In this document: positions 1 through 9,701 of the stretch, one piece after another
Numbering within the stretch: position 1 is the stretch's first letter
How the letters are laid out: the number at the start of each line of letters is the position of its first letter
Assembly (NCBI GenBank): GCA_027621505.1
Contig: JAQCBK010000009.1
Location: forward strand, 1 to 47,909
Length of the DNA stretch: 47,909 nucleotides
Reading direction: 5' to 3'
Origin: Bacteroidota bacterium
Lineage (GTDB): Bacteria > Bacteroidota > Bacteroidia > Flavobacteriales > Flavobacteriaceae
Made by a program: the position numbers and the translations under genes
Notes under the pieces: model-generated
What the model was told of the DNA's origin: nothing
What the model saw: only the letters and a program-made list of their open reading frames with translations
Database searches by the model: none

Positions 1-159
1 TTCCACTATTTTTTTTGGCGCATTTAAATATGCAACAAGAGCAGAATCTCTCTGAGCTTGTGCCTTTCAAATAAATTTTAAACAGGCTTAATTCTCCTAA
101 AATAGTTTTTTATATTAATATCGCACTAGGATGATTAATAACCCCAGATCCTTCAACCT
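1..159. other. Window edge, unresolved
   Basis: No gene can be assigned here. On the plus strand one frame is open from the window edge and stops with TGA at 53-55, so it could be the last residues of a gene starting outside the window. A minus-strand frame over about 1-80 also reads without stops but has no start codon. I find no TAnnTTTG promoter box for the lipoprotein gene that begins at 160. Confidence 0.3.
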
Positions 160-1060
160 ATGAAAAAAAACCTACACCTCCCCTATCTGTTTTTGATCTC
201 CATTCTCATTTGTTCTTGTAGTAAAGAGAAAAGTTCTAAGACAACTGAAAAGCTTACATACAAAGCCACCGTATTGCCTGAAGATATCAACAAGCTATTC
301 GATGTCAGAGGAGCATCATCGGCAGATACGGTTTGGGTCTTTCTGCAGGGGGGGGCCAGATTGGAAAAAAAACTTTGAATTGGAGCCAGAATCGACCAGT
401 GGTAAAGACTATGATTTTTTCTTGGATGACCTGAGAGTGTATCCGCTTCAGGCACAACACTTTAACAGTGACTTGGATAAGTATACCGATTTCAATTACG
501 AATATTCCGTGAAAGAAAATAATACTGCAGCTGCTGCCGTTAAAAGGGTGGTTGAACATTTCAAAGACCAAAACAAAATAGTTTACCTGATTGGTCACTC
601 CTAAGGGGCATTTATGGTACAGGAGATTCTCAAACAATTTGGAAATATTGCTAATGCCAATGCGATATTGAATTGTCGTTTGGATTTGGACGAGTTGGTA
701 TGGAAAGGGGCTCAAAAAGGAAAAGCATATAAATATGATGAAAATGGAGAAAATCCATCTGAAATGAGTGTACCCGGTGAAAGTGACCCCCTAAAAGCTC
801 GAAATCTTGTAATTATGGCCAGTGGATTGGGCACTACACGTTATACTCAAGCTCTCAAAGATGTTGATCTTTCAAAAACAATTTTTTTTGGCACCTCAAA
901 TGACGAAGCGGTAGGGCGTTGGACTGAAAAAGAGATGGATTTTCTGAAAAGCAAATCGACAAAATATTTTTACAATCCTGGAAGCCACAGTTTTATTTTC
1001 GGATACGACAACATGAAAAATCTAGTTTCGCAACTGATATTGCTGGATAAATCAGAATGA
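160..1060 (+). pseudogene. Broken alpha/beta-hydrolase lipoprotein (frameshift plus stop)
   Basis: The first frame encodes a lipoprotein-type signal peptide (hydrophobic ILICSCS around residues 15-21) and runs to 378. A run of eight G at 348-355 is one base too long. Removing one G joins it smoothly to the next frame (LQGG followed by PDWKKNF), which runs to a TAA at 602-604. The same frame then continues to 1060. The TAA sits inside the sequence GHS-stop-GAF, which is the GxSxG nucleophile elbow of alpha/beta hydrolases, at the residue after the presumed catalytic serine. Both flanking parts still read as ordinary protein, so the damage is recent or is sequence error. The intact protein would be about 300 residues and exported as a lipoprotein. 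Its substrate is unknown. The ATG at 614 is internal and is not a separate gene. Confidence 0.7.
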
Positions 1061-1063
1061 GAA

Positions 1064-1738
1064 TCAATCCAGTAAGCTTTCTCCATTTAGGTCTGTGGTA
1101 AGCACACTGCTCATGTAATCAAAAAAGGGACGAATGTTTTGAAAATGTGTGTCGATATGCTCAATAAAATGAGGAGCAAAGACTTCTTGATCCGAAAAGT
1201 TTTTGACAAAAACGTATTGTTTCTTTTTGATCAAATCAATATTGGGATGTTCTTTGGAAAAACCCTTAGGGGCGGTTTTGACCTCATCTCCTGAGAGATT
1301 CCCCCAATGTTTTTTAAAGCCAGCGTCAGCTATAATTGTTCTTAGTTCATCGCCATCCAATTCCATTTCTTTGCGAATGCGAAAAAGATCTTCTGGATTC
1401 GGTGCCCAAAAACCCACTCCCAAAAAACTGTTTTCAGGTTCTAAATGAATATAATAACCCCCTCTTAGGGCAGGTTTTTCACGATGAAAAGCAATGCCAA
1501 AATGATTTTTATAAGGCATTTTGTTCTTGGAAAAACGAACATCACGATAGATCCGAAACATCTTGGCTTTTTCGATCTTGTCGTAGTTTTGCATTTTTTC
1601 CTCTACAGCCTTCATAAACAGCTTTACCTCGGCCTCCAAGGTTTTAAATTCAGCCTTATTGTCGAGAAACCAATCTCGGTTGTTGTTTTCCTTGAGTTTG
1701 GAAAAAAATGAAAATAGTTCTGGATTTATGGTAAGCAT
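1064..1738 (-). CDS. DUF2461 domain protein
   Basis: This 224-residue soluble protein matches the DUF2461 (TIGR02453) family along its full length. Family-like stretches are the N-terminal FLxxLKxNNxRxWF pattern (residues 10-24), the central FRIYRDVRFSKNKxPYKxHFG segment (about 62-82), and GGYYxHLEPxxSFLGxG (about 94-110). The biochemical function of the family is unknown to me. There is no signal peptide or membrane segment. The gene is convergent with the broken hydrolase gene (3 bases apart). It lies 10 bases downstream of the DUF885 gene on the same strand, so the two are probably co-transcribed. Confidence 0.85.
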   Translation of the reverse strand: MLTINPELFSFFSKLKENNNRDWFLDNKAEFKTLEAEVKLFMKAVEEKMQNYDKIEKAKMFRIYRDVRFSKNKMPYKNHFGIAFHREKPALRGGYYIHLEPENSFLGVGFWAPNPEDLFRIRKEMELDGDELRTIIADAGFKKHWGNLSGDEVKTAPKGFSKEHPNIDLIKKKQYVFVKNFSDQEVFAPHFIEHIDTHFQNIRPFFDYMSSVLTTDLNGESLLD

Positions 1739-1748
1739 CTTAAAGTTT

Positions 1749-3506
1749 TTATTCTGAAATCCAAGATAAAATCTTTTCCTCTAATATACTCAAAGGTATG
1801 GCGCCATCCTCTAAAACCTTTCTGTGGAAAGTTCTGATATCAAAGCGCTCTCCCATTTTTTCTTCGGCCAAGTTACGAAGCTCACGAATTTTCATCTGTC
1901 CAATTTTATAGGAAAGCGCTTGGGCAGGATTGGCCATATAGCGCTCGATTTCAGCAGTGAGTTTGGCTTCTGAGTCTCCTTCGTTTTCCAATGAATAGGC
2001 AATGGATTGCTCTCTGGTCCAGCCTTTGGCATGCAAACCAGTGTCCACCACCAATCGGATGGCACGATGCATTTCCATATTTAGCATTCCAAAATATTGA
2101 TAAGGATCCTCATACAGTCCAAGTTCCATTCCCAAAGACTCAGTATAGAGGGCCCACCCCTCAGAAAAAGCACTGTAAAATGAATTCTTTCGAAAGTTGG
2201 GTAGGTTTTGATTCTCCTGTTGTATTGAAATTTGAAAATGATGACCCGGTATGGCTTCGTGCAAGAACAAGGCTTCATTGTCAAAAACGTTGTATTGCTG
2301 TACATTGGGGATGGGAATATAAAAAATACCTGGCCTAGTGCCGTCCAATGAACCTCTGTTGTAATGAGCAGCTGCAGATTTTTCCCGAAAAGCCTCCACC
2401 CTTCTTATTTCAAAAGGGGTTTTGGGTTGAAGATCAAACAATTGATCCACATAGGGTTTCATCTTCTCATACATTACATTGAAGTTCTCAATCACCTGTT
2501 CTGGGCTGTCAAAAGGCATTAATTCTTTGGAACTTCGAACGTGTTCAAAAAATTCCAGTAGTGTCCCTTTAAATCCGACTTCTTCCATGACCTTTTTCAT
2601 TTCTCCACGAATGCGCGCCACTTCTTTCAGACCAAGTTGATGGATTTCATTTGCCGACATGTCGGTAGTGGTATACACTTGAATCGCATGCTTGTAATAC
2701 GCTTCACCATCGGGAAACGAAGCATAGCCACTGGTTTCTCTCCCGGCTTCATAATAAGGCCCAGCCATAAAATCGTGAAGTTTTTGATAGGCCGGAATGA
2801 TTTTATCTCCGATCATCCGTTCATAGGCAGCTGTCAATTCCATTTTTTCTTCCTGTGTCAATCCATCGGGCAGGTTTTTGATGGGATTGTAGAACAAGTG
2901 AGAGCTTACCTCCAACCCTGTCATCGCTGCCAATTGAGGAATTACTTTTTCAATCAGGGATTTCGGCAAAACATAACCTTTTTCCATCCCCAGTTTCATT
3001 TTTTCTTCTGCGCTGGACATCCATTGTAAATATCCTTCCAAGCGGATCAGCCAATTCCGATAATCTTGAGCTGTAACAAAAGGCTGTGCTCCTTTTCCTG
3101 AGGCCAATTGACCTATGGTCAAATGAAACGTCCACATTTGATCAATGGGCATCAAATCTTTGTAAAAAGTAGTGCCTTTCAACTCCAATTCTAAATCACG
3201 GATAAGAATTTTCTTACTCATTAGCTCATCAGGACTCAAATATTCGTCTTCATAATGAAAGAGGCTATCGATGTAGGAGCTCAAAAATTCTCTTTCTTTA
3301 ACCTTAAACGCATCTGATAAAAAATCAGGAAGGGTATCATTGTAGCGGTCGTCCCCCATAAAGGTTGCGTTGATGCGATACAACTCCAATGAGCCTTGGA
3401 AGTAATTCTCCAAAAGCTGATCGAAACTTTTCCGATGTTTCTCTTGATAGAAGAAATTACAGGCAGTAAGAACGCACAGGATCAGAATAAGAGGTGTATT
3501 TTTCAT
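1749..3506 (-). CDS. DUF885 family lipoprotein, probable zinc peptidase
   Basis: This 585-residue protein has an N-terminal lipoprotein signal (LILCVLTAC, cysteine at about residue 16), so it is expected to be anchored in an envelope membrane. The body matches the DUF885 family, whose hallmark FLHEAIPGHHFQ occurs in the last third. The HE and HH residues there resemble the zinc site of M32-like metallopeptidases, so peptide hydrolysis is the likely activity. Actual substrates are unknown. The length is normal for the family. A TATTTTTG box at 3536-3543 lies about 30 bases upstream of the ATG, suggesting its own promoter. The gene is followed on the same strand by the DUF2461 gene. Confidence 0.88.
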   Translation of the reverse strand: MKNTPLILILCVLTACNFFYQEKHRKSFDQLLENYFQGSLELYRINATFMGDDRYNDTLPDFLSDAFKVKEREFLSSYIDSLFHYEDEYLSPDELMSKKILIRDLELELKGTTFYKDLMPIDQMWTFHLTIGQLASGKGAQPFVTAQDYRNWLIRLEGYLQWMSSAEEKMKLGMEKGYVLPKSLIEKVIPQLAAMTGLEVSSHLFYNPIKNLPDGLTQEEKMELTAAYERMIGDKIIPAYQKLHDFMAGPYYEAGRETSGYASFPDGEAYYKHAIQVYTTTDMSANEIHQLGLKEVARIRGEMKKVMEEVGFKGTLLEFFEHVRSSKELMPFDSPEQVIENFNVMYEKMKPYVDQLFDLQPKTPFEIRRVEAFREKSAAAHYNRGSLDGTRPGIFYIPIPNVQQYNVFDNEALFLHEAIPGHHFQISIQQENQNLPNFRKNSFYSAFSEGWALYTESLGMELGLYEDPYQYFGMLNMEMHRAIRLVVDTGLHAKGWTREQSIAYSLENEGDSEAKLTAEIERYMANPAQALSYKIGQMKIRELRNLAEEKMGERFDIRTFHRKVLEDGAIPLSILEEKILSWISE

Positions 3507-3535
3507 TTTAGAAACTTTTGATATTTAGAAAATTA

Positions 3536-3543
3536 CAAAAATA
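3536..3543 (-). promoter_or_regulatory. Bacteroidota -7 box for DUF885 gene
   Basis: On the minus strand this reads TATTTTTG, matching TAnnTTTG. It lies 30 bases before the ATG at 3506, in the short gap after hisIE. I see no clear TTG at the right distance upstream, so this is a moderate call. Confidence 0.45.
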
Positions 3544-3569
3544 ATCCCTACCAAAATGGAAAAGGTGAC

Positions 3570-4169
3570 TCAGCGTTTTCTTTGTTTTAAAAGGGCCAAA
3601 ATATCCTCCAGTGACTTCCCTTTAGATTTCAACAAAATGAGGTAGTGAAAAAATAGGTCGGCCGCCTCCTCCATAAACAAGGCTTCATTACCATCAACAG
3701 CCTCTATAACCGCTTCTACGGCTTCCTCCCCTACTTTTTGGGCTATTTTATTCCCCCCCTTTTCAAAGAGGCTACTCACATAGCTGTCTTGTGAGGGGTT
3801 TTGCTGACGATCATCAATTATCGCCTCCAGATCCCTAACGAAACTCAATCCAGAGGTGTTCTTTTCCCCCCAACAGGTATCCGTTCCTTTGTGACAAGTG
3901 GGGCCTACTGGTGTGGCCCTAACCAAAAGGGTGTCTTGATCACAGTCAACCTTAATGGATTTGAATTCCAAAAAATTACCACTTTCCTCTCCCTTGGTCC
4001 ATAACCTTTGTTTACTTCTACTGAAAAAAGTGACCCTTCCAGTGGACTGGGTTTTTTCTAAAGCGGCTTCGTTCATATAGCCCAGCATCAATACATTTTG
4101 GGTTTGAGCGTCCTGAATGATAGCTGGCAGAAGGCCATCGGTATTTTTATTAAAATCAGCGGTTTTCAT
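3570..4169 (-). CDS. hisIE: Phosphoribosyl-AMP cyclohydrolase / phosphoribosyl-ATP diphosphatase
   Basis: This bifunctional cytoplasmic enzyme carries out steps 2 and 3 of histidine synthesis. HisE activity converts PR-ATP to PR-AMP, and HisI opens the purine ring of PR-AMP. The N-terminal HisI domain (about 1-105) has [22 protein letters not shown] and the cysteine/aspartate metal-site region (CDQDTLLV, then CHKGTDTCW). The C-terminal HisE domain (about 110-199) is helical with [13 protein letters not shown]. At 199 residues it has the usual length of the fusion. It is the last gene of the his operon and its start overlaps the end of hisF by 14 bases, which suggests translational coupling. 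Confidence 0.96.
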   Translation of the reverse strand: MKTADFNKNTDGLLPAIIQDAQTQNVLMLGYMNEAALEKTQSTGRVTFFSRSKQRLWTKGEESGNFLEFKSIKVDCDQDTLLVRATPVGPTCHKGTDTCWGEKNTSGLSFVRDLEAIIDDRQQNPSQDSYVSSLFEKGGNKIAQKVGEEAVEAVIEAVDGNEALFMEEAADLFFHYLILLKSKGKSLEDILALLKQRKR

Positions 4170-4926
4170 TTACAATTCTTGTTGCGATGTTATTATTTTT
4201 TAAAATCTCTTTCAATTTTGGGATGGCAATTTCACCAAAGTGAAAAACACTGGCAGCCAGTGCAGCATCAGCTTTTCCTTTTTTAAAAGCCTCCACAAAG
4301 TGGTGCGTATTTCCTGCCCCTCCAGAAGCTATAATCGGAATATTAACCGTTTCTGATAATTCAGCCAAGGCAGCATTCGCAAATCCGTTTTTGGTTCCAT
4401 CGTGATCCATTGAGGTAAAAAGGATTTCTCCTGCACCACGAATTTCGGCTTCTCTTGCCCATTCGAATAGTTCTATGGGTGTGGGGACCTTCCCTCCTAC
4501 CAAATGCACCCGCCAATGATCTTGAATTTTTTTGGCATCAATGGCCACCACAACACACTGACTCCCAAAAGCATCAGCCAATTCATTGATCAATTCCGGA
4601 CGGCGGACGGCGGCAGAGTTGATCGATACTTTATCCGCACCGTTTCTCAATAATATTTTGGCATCCTCTACGCTGCTGATCCCTCCTCCTACGGTAAAAG
4701 GAATGTCTAAGGCCGCAGCAACCTTCAAAACCAAATCGGCCAGCGTTTTACGCTTCTGTTCTGTTGCGGAAATATCCAAAAACACCAATTCATCTGCCCC
4801 TTCATCTGTGTATCGTGTGGCCAGTTCTACAGGATCACCAGCGTCGCGTAAATCCACAAAATTGACCCCTTTTACAGTTCTTCCGTCTTTGATGTCCAGA
4901 CAAGGGATGATTCTCTTGGTTAACAT
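4156..4926 (-). CDS. hisF: Imidazole glycerol phosphate synthase, cyclase subunit
   Basis: HisF pairs with HisH. It uses the ammonia made by HisH to convert PRFAR into imidazole glycerol phosphate and AICAR, the branch to purine synthesis. This is a (beta/alpha)8 barrel of 256 residues with the catalytic aspartate at position 11 (PCLDIKDG), the second aspartate in VVAIDAKK, and phosphate-binding loops VGGGISS and ASGGAGN. It begins 3 bases after hisA and overlaps hisIE by 14 bases. Confidence 0.97.
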   Translation of the reverse strand: MLTKRIIPCLDIKDGRTVKGVNFVDLRDAGDPVELATRYTDEGADELVFLDISATEQKRKTLADLVLKVAAALDIPFTVGGGISSVEDAKILLRNGADKVSINSAAVRRPELINELADAFGSQCVVVAIDAKKIQDHWRVHLVGGKVPTPIELFEWAREAEIRGAGEILFTSMDHDGTKNGFANAALAELSETVNIPIIASGGAGNTHHFVEAFKKGKADAALAASVFHFGEIAIPKLKEILKNNNIATRIVNENR

Positions 4927-4929
4927 CGT

Positions 4930-5658
4930 TTAACTGTTTTTTAAAATATACGTTTCTAAGTCTTTCAAGCGGATCTTTTTTTCATAAATCGCCTTGCCTA
5001 TAATGACACCCTCACACCCCAATTCGACCAATCGGGGCAATTCGGCCAAATCGGAAATTCCCCCCGAGGCAATGAGCTTTATTCCAGAACAGGCCTGTAT
5101 TAGGGACTGATACAGTTCAAAAGCAGGCCCTTCCATCATACCGTCTTTGCTAATGTCAGTGCAAATCGCATATCGAACGCCTTCTTCTTGGTATTTTTGA
5201 ATGAAAGGAATTAATTCTTGATCTGAGGTTTCTGTCCAGCCACTGATGGCGATGCATTCGTCTTTGACATCGGCTCCCAAAATGATCTTTTCACCTCCAT
5301 AACGGCTCAACCAAGCCTTAAAAGTATGCGGTTGTTTCACCGCAATACTCCCCCCTGTAATTTGTTGTGCCCCGCATTCAAAAGCAATCTTCAGATCCTC
5401 GTCGGATTTTAACCCACCTCCAAAATCTATTTTTAAACGCGTGTGGGTCGCCAGTTTTTCCAAAACTTTATGGTTGACAATGCTCTTGGCCTTTGCACCG
5501 TCCAAGTCCACTAGGTGCAAGTATGACACGCCAATTCCCTCAAAAGCCTTTGCGACCTCTAATGGATCCTCATTATAGGTTTTTTGGGTGGTGTAATCTC
5601 CCTTAGTGAGTCGAACACACTTTCTATCAATAATGTCTATGGCTGGGATAATTCTCAT
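4930..5658 (-). CDS. hisA: ProFAR isomerase
   Basis: HisA isomerises ProFAR to PRFAR, the fourth step of histidine synthesis, in the cytoplasm. The 242-residue barrel has the catalytic aspartate at position 8 (IPAIDIID), the phosphate loop DFGGGLKSD, the second acid in CTDISKDGM and the C-terminal phosphate loop ASGGISD. It is a half-barrel duplication homologue of its neighbour HisF. It sits 1 base after hisH and 3 bases before hisF. Confidence 0.97.
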   Translation of the reverse strand: MRIIPAIDIIDRKCVRLTKGDYTTQKTYNEDPLEVAKAFEGIGVSYLHLVDLDGAKAKSIVNHKVLEKLATHTRLKIDFGGGLKSDEDLKIAFECGAQQITGGSIAVKQPHTFKAWLSRYGGEKIILGADVKDECIAISGWTETSDQELIPFIQKYQEEGVRYAICTDISKDGMMEGPAFELYQSLIQACSGIKLIASGGISDLAELPRLVELGCEGVIIGKAIYEKKIRLKDLETYILKNS

Positions 5659-5659
5659 G

Positions 5660-6241
5660 CTAAATTTTTAAAAAATTTTCCAAAAGTCGCAAACCATCCT
5701 TACTGCTTTTTTCTGGGTGAAATTGCACCCCAAAAAAATTATCTTTTTGAACTGCTACACTATAGGTGCCTGCATAATCACTTTTGGCAGTTGTGGCTGC
5801 CGTTAATGGCACAAAATAACTGTGAACAAGGTACATATAACAATCTTGGGAAATGCCATCAAACAGGCCTTCCGATGCATGTTGAACCCGATTCCATCCC
5901 ATTTGGGGTACTTTTACCGTATTGGGAAATCGTTTGACGGTCTCTTGAAGTATACCCAGGGCTGTGGTGTTCCCCTCTTCGGTTTTTTTAAACAGCAATT
6001 GCATCCCCAAGCAAATGCCTAAAACAGGCTGTTTGAGTTGAGGGATCAAGCGATCCAGGCCTTTGGATTTTAATTTCTCCATGGCACTAGAGGCCTCCCC
6101 TTGACCAGGAAAGATCACCTTCTCTGCAGCGGAAATAAGTTCGGTGTCGTGGGTAATTTGAGCCACCACACCCAAGCGTTCCAGCGCAAACTGGAGGCTT
6201 TTCACATTCCCTGCATCATAATCGACAATTACCGTTTTCAT
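5660..6241 (-). CDS. hisH: Imidazole glycerol phosphate synthase, glutaminase subunit
   Basis: HisH is a class I glutamine amidotransferase that hydrolyses glutamine and channels ammonia into HisF. The catalytic triad is visible as Cys77 in GICLGMQLL and His175/Glu177 in QFHPEKS. The oxyanion-region [10 protein letters not shown] segment is also present. At 193 residues the length is normal. It lies between hisB (1 base gap) and hisA (1 base gap). Confidence 0.97.
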   Translation of the reverse strand: MKTVIVDYDAGNVKSLQFALERLGVVAQITHDTELISAAEKVIFPGQGEASSAMEKLKSKGLDRLIPQLKQPVLGICLGMQLLFKKTEEGNTTALGILQETVKRFPNTVKVPQMGWNRVQHASEGLFDGISQDCYMYLVHSYFVPLTAATTAKSDYAGTYSVAVQKDNFFGVQFHPEKSSKDGLRLLENFLKI

Positions 6242-6242
6242 T

Positions 6243-7373
6243 TTATAAAGTCCCTTTGGTTGAAGGCAAAGTCATATGGTTGATATCTTTTTTGATCGCC
6301 ATTTTAATGGCTTTGGCAAAGGCTTTAAAAATGGATTCGATCTTATGGTGTTCATTGGTACCCTCTGCTTTGATATTGATGTTGGCTTTTGCACCATCAG
6401 CAAAGGATTTAAAAAAGTGGTAAAACATTTCTGTAGGCATTTGCCCAATCATCTCTCTTTTGAATTCCGTTTCCCAAACCAACCAACTTCTGCCACCAAA
6501 ATCAAGCGCTACTTGGGCCAATGCATCGTCCATGGGCAGTGTAAACCCATAGCGTTCAATCCCTTTTTTATCCCCCAAAGCACGGGCAAAAGACTCCCCC
6601 AAAGCAATAGCGGTGTCTTCGATGGTGTGGTGTTCGTCAACTTCCAAATCTCCTTGGGTCTGGATGAACAAATCAACACCTCCATGGCGCGCTAACTGAT
6701 CCAGCATGTGGTCAAAAAATGAAATCCCCGTATTGATTTCACTTTTTCCTGAGCCGTCCAGATTCAAATCGACAGAGATTTGTGTTTCTTTGGTGTTCCG
6801 CTCATAACGAACTGCCCGTTCTTTTAACAATAACATTTGGTAGATCTCCTCCCAGCTTTGGGTACGGATGGCAATGGTTCCCTCCAAATCGTTATCACTT
6901 ACTTCATCGACTCCCAGATCTGGATAATTGTCTATAAAAATGCCTTTAGCGCCCAAGTTTTTGGCCAATTGCATGTCTGTCAATCGATCTCCTATGACAA
7001 AGGAATTGGCTAAATCGTATTGGGGGTTGTTCATGTAAGCGGTCAACATTCCTGTTCCAGGTTTGCGGGTATCGGCCCCCTCCTCTGGAAAGGTTCTGTC
7101 AATAAAGATTTCCGAAAAGACAATACCTTCGTTTTCAAAAGACTTGACCAAGTGATTCTGGTACGGCCAAAATTCTTCCTCTGGAAAACTATCGGTTCCC
7201 AATCCATCTTGATTGGTGACCATAACCAACTCATAGTTCAATGCTCGGACAATACTGCCCAAGTATCTGAATACTTGGGGATAGAAAACCAATTTTTCAA
7301 AGGCATCTACCTGGTAATCTCCAGGCTCTAGCGTCAATGTGCCGTCACGGTCTATGAACAATACTTTCTTCAT
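6243..7373 (-). CDS. hisB: Histidinol phosphatase / imidazole glycerol phosphate dehydratase
   Basis: This bifunctional enzyme has 376 residues. The N-terminal HAD phosphatase (about 1-170), with nucleophile and acid Asp8/Asp10 (FIDRDGTL), dephosphorylates histidinol phosphate. The C-terminal dehydratase (about 185-376), with duplicated manganese-site motifs HHTIED and HHKIES, dehydrates imidazole glycerol phosphate. This fusion is usual in enterobacteria and Bacteroidota. The start ATG overlaps the hisC stop by 4 bases (ATGA), so the two are translationally coupled. Confidence 0.97.
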   Translation of the reverse strand: MKKVLFIDRDGTLTLEPGDYQVDAFEKLVFYPQVFRYLGSIVRALNYELVMVTNQDGLGTDSFPEEEFWPYQNHLVKSFENEGIVFSEIFIDRTFPEEGADTRKPGTGMLTAYMNNPQYDLANSFVIGDRLTDMQLAKNLGAKGIFIDNYPDLGVDEVSDNDLEGTIAIRTQSWEEIYQMLLLKERAVRYERNTKETQISVDLNLDGSGKSEINTGISFFDHMLDQLARHGGVDLFIQTQGDLEVDEHHTIEDTAIALGESFARALGDKKGIERYGFTLPMDDALAQVALDFGGRSWLVWETEFKREMIGQMPTEMFYHFFKSFADGAKANINIKAEGTNEHHKIESIFKAFAKAIKMAIKKDINHMTLPSTKGTL

Positions 7374-8419
7374 TGATCTATGGATTTACAAACATTCATA
7401 AATTTAATATTTTCTTGGGGAGTTCCTATGGTAACCCGAAGGCAGTTCTCACACCCGATGAGTGAAGATCGGTTTCTAACCACGATGTCATTTTCAATCA
7501 GTTGACTGTATCGCTTGTTGGCATCGTCCACTTGTATTAAAAGAAAATTGGCATTACTTGGGAAAATTTTCCTAACAAAGTTGAAATTCAACAACACCTT
7601 TTCCATATTTTGACGCTCAGCAATCAATTCTTTAACCTGATGCTCGACTGCCTTTTTTTGTTTCAATGAAGCCATTGCAGCTTTTTGAGTCAGTATATTA
7701 ATGTTGTACGGGGGCTTAATTTTATTTAAATAGCTAATGATTAAAGGATCAGCAAAGCCAATCCCCAAGCGAATCCCAGCCAATCCATAAGCTTTTGAAA
7801 AGGTTTGGCAAATCATCAGTTTGGGATAGGCATCAATGAGGCTTAATGCGCTGGTTTGTTCTGCGAAATCGACATAGGCTTCATCCACTACTACCAAGCC
7901 CTTAAAACGCTTTAAAAGGGCTTCAATTTGACTCAATGGAATGGTGTTTCCCGTCGGATTGTTTGGGCTACAAACAAAAATCACCTTGGTTTTTTTATCA
8001 ACCTTTGCTGTAATGGCCTCCAAATCCAATTCAAAGTTGGTATTGAGGGGGACAGCGTGGGCTCTGATATTGTTGAGCTGGGCCAAAACCCCATACATTC
8101 CATAGGTAGGTGGCAATAGGATGACTTCATCTTGTCCAGGCTCACAAAATGCACGAAAAATCAAGTCCAAGACCTCATCACTGCCATTGCCCAATAAAAT
8201 TTGGTCAGGCTTGACCCCTTTAATTTCAGCCAAAGCTGTTTTTAATTTACGCTGCAAGGGATCAGGATAGCGGTTGACTTCACTTTCAAAAGGGTTTTCG
8301 TTGGCATCCAAAAAGGTCTTTTGTGCTTCAAAATCCTCAAAATCATCTCTGGCCGAACGATAGGCAGCCATCTCCCTCACCATGGGTCTCAGAAGTCGTA
8401 TTATTGCTGAATCATTCAT
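7370..8419 (-). CDS. hisC: Histidinol-phosphate aminotransferase
   Basis: This PLP-dependent enzyme transfers an amino group from glutamate to imidazole acetol phosphate. The 349-residue fold type I aminotransferase has LDANENP near the N-terminus, the CSPNNPTGN loop, DEAYVDF, and the PLP lysine at about residue 209 in [15 protein letters not shown] choose the ATG at 8419 rather than an in-frame ATG at 8494. It gives the family length, and it overlaps the end of hisD by 8 bases, whereas the longer version would run 83 bases into hisD with unrelated residues. Confidence 0.95.
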   Translation of the reverse strand: MNDSAIIRLLRPMVREMAAYRSARDDFEDFEAQKTFLDANENPFESEVNRYPDPLQRKLKTALAEIKGVKPDQILLGNGSDEVLDLIFRAFCEPGQDEVILLPPTYGMYGVLAQLNNIRAHAVPLNTNFELDLEAITAKVDKKTKVIFVCSPNNPTGNTIPLSQIEALLKRFKGLVVVDEAYVDFAEQTSALSLIDAYPKLMICQTFSKAYGLAGIRLGIGFADPLIISYLNKIKPPYNINILTQKAAMASLKQKKAVEHQVKELIAERQNMEKVLLNFNFVRKIFPSNANFLLIQVDDANKRYSQLIENDIVVRNRSSLIGCENCLRVTIGTPQENIKFMNVCKSIDQ

Positions 8420-9701
8420 TAGCAAGCTTTTTAAGTCGTATTGAAACGGCATTTTTATGGGCTTGTAAACCTTCAGCACTTGCCATTTCTTCAATCACAG
8501 GCCCAAGATCTTGTAATCCCTGAGCTGTAATTTTTTGATAGGTAATGGCTTTTAAAAAACTATCCAAGTTCACCCCGCTGTATTGTCTTACATAGCCGTT
8601 GGTCGGCAAAGTATGGTTGGTTCCGGAGGCATAATCCCCTGCACTTTCTGGGGTGTAGTTTCCAATAAAGACAGAACCGGCGTGTTTGATCTGATTGACA
8701 AAGTCTTCTTCGTTTTCCAAACAAACGATCAAATGCTCTGCCCCATAAAAATTGGTAAATGCCAAAGCTTCCTCCTGCTGATCAAAATAGATGATTTTGG
8801 AGTTATTAAGGGCCTTTCGAGCGGTATCTTCTCGTTCCAAAACAGAAATTTGCCTTTCTATTTCCTCGGTTACATCATCGATCATCTCCCGATCTGTAGT
8901 AACCAAAAGAACTTGACTGTCGGGGCCATGCTCCGCTTGAGATAAAAGATCCGAAGCGACAAAAGCAGCATTGGCAGTGGCATCGGCTACCACCATCAAC
9001 TCGCTAGGTCCTGCAGGCATATCAATGGATACTTGATATTGGGTCGCCAACTGCTTGGCTACAGTTACATATTGGTTCCCAGGGCCAAAAAGTTTATCTA
9101 CTTTGGGTAGGCTGGCTGTTCCCAATGTCATTCCAGCAATGGCTTGCATCCCACCCAACTTAAATATTTTATCGACTCCACAAAGGTTTGCCGTATAAAG
9201 TATTACATCAGGTAACTCACCATTACTATCTGGTGGTGAGCACAATAAAACATGACTACATCCTGCAACTTGAGCAGGAATGGCCAACATCAGAATCGTG
9301 GAAAATAAGGGTGCAGATCCTCCGGGAATGTACAAGCCTACTTTTTCTATGGGCAATTTTTTTTGCCAACAATTGACCCCTTTTTGGGTCTCAACTTTGA
9401 CCTCATTGGTTTTTTGAGCCTTGTGAAAGCGGTAAATGTTTTCTTTCGCTTTTTGGATGGCCAACTTTAATTTCTCGGGTACACGAGCTTTGGCCAGCTC
9501 AATTTCTTCATCAGTAACAGAGAAATCATCCAATTTGACTTTATCAAATTTCTCGGTATAATACATTAATGCTTTATCTCCCTTCTGAGCAACCTCATCA
9601 AAGACTTCCTTGGCCAGAGGCTCTAAGGAAGCATAGGAGGCAGAGCCCCTTTGGGTCAAAGTCGCCCATTGGTCGGGCTTGGGGTTGGTATAAACTTGCA
9701 T
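8412..9701 (-). CDS. hisD: Histidinol dehydrogenase
   Basis: HisD performs the last two steps, oxidising histidinol to histidinal and then to histidine with NAD and a zinc ion. The 429-residue protein carries the family features YIPGGSAPL, the GPGNQYV loop, DMPAGPSE, and SQAEHGPDSQ with zinc-site Gln/His residues. The start is set at the ATG at 9701, which overlaps the hisG stop by one base (TGATG). An in-frame ATG at 9779 would add 26 residues of hisG shadow. Confidence 0.97.
   Translation of the reverse strand: MQVYTNPKPDQWATLTQRGSASYASLEPLAKEVFDEVAQKGDKALMYYTEKFDKVKLDDFSVTDEEIELAKARVPEKLKLAIQKAKENIYRFHKAQKTNEVKVETQKGVNCWQKKLPIEKVGLYIPGGSAPLFSTILMLAIPAQVAGCSHVLLCSPPDSNGELPDVILYTANLCGVDKIFKLGGMQAIAGMTLGTASLPKVDKLFGPGNQYVTVAKQLATQYQVSIDMPAGPSELMVVADATANAAFVASDLLSQAEHGPDSQVLLVTTDREMIDDVTEEIERQISVLEREDTARKALNNSKIIYFDQQEEALAFTNFYGAEHLIVCLENEEDFVNQIKHAGSVFIGNYTPESAGDYASGTNHTLPTNGYVRQYSGVNLDSFLKAITYQKITAQGLQDLGPVIEEMASAEGLQAHKNAVSIRLKKLANE

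Noticed and set aside
614-1060. Separate 148-residue gene on the plus strand
   Set aside because: It is in the same frame as the preceding open frame, starts at an internal ATG right after the nonsense codon and continues the alpha/beta-hydrolase sequence. It is the 3' part of the broken gene.
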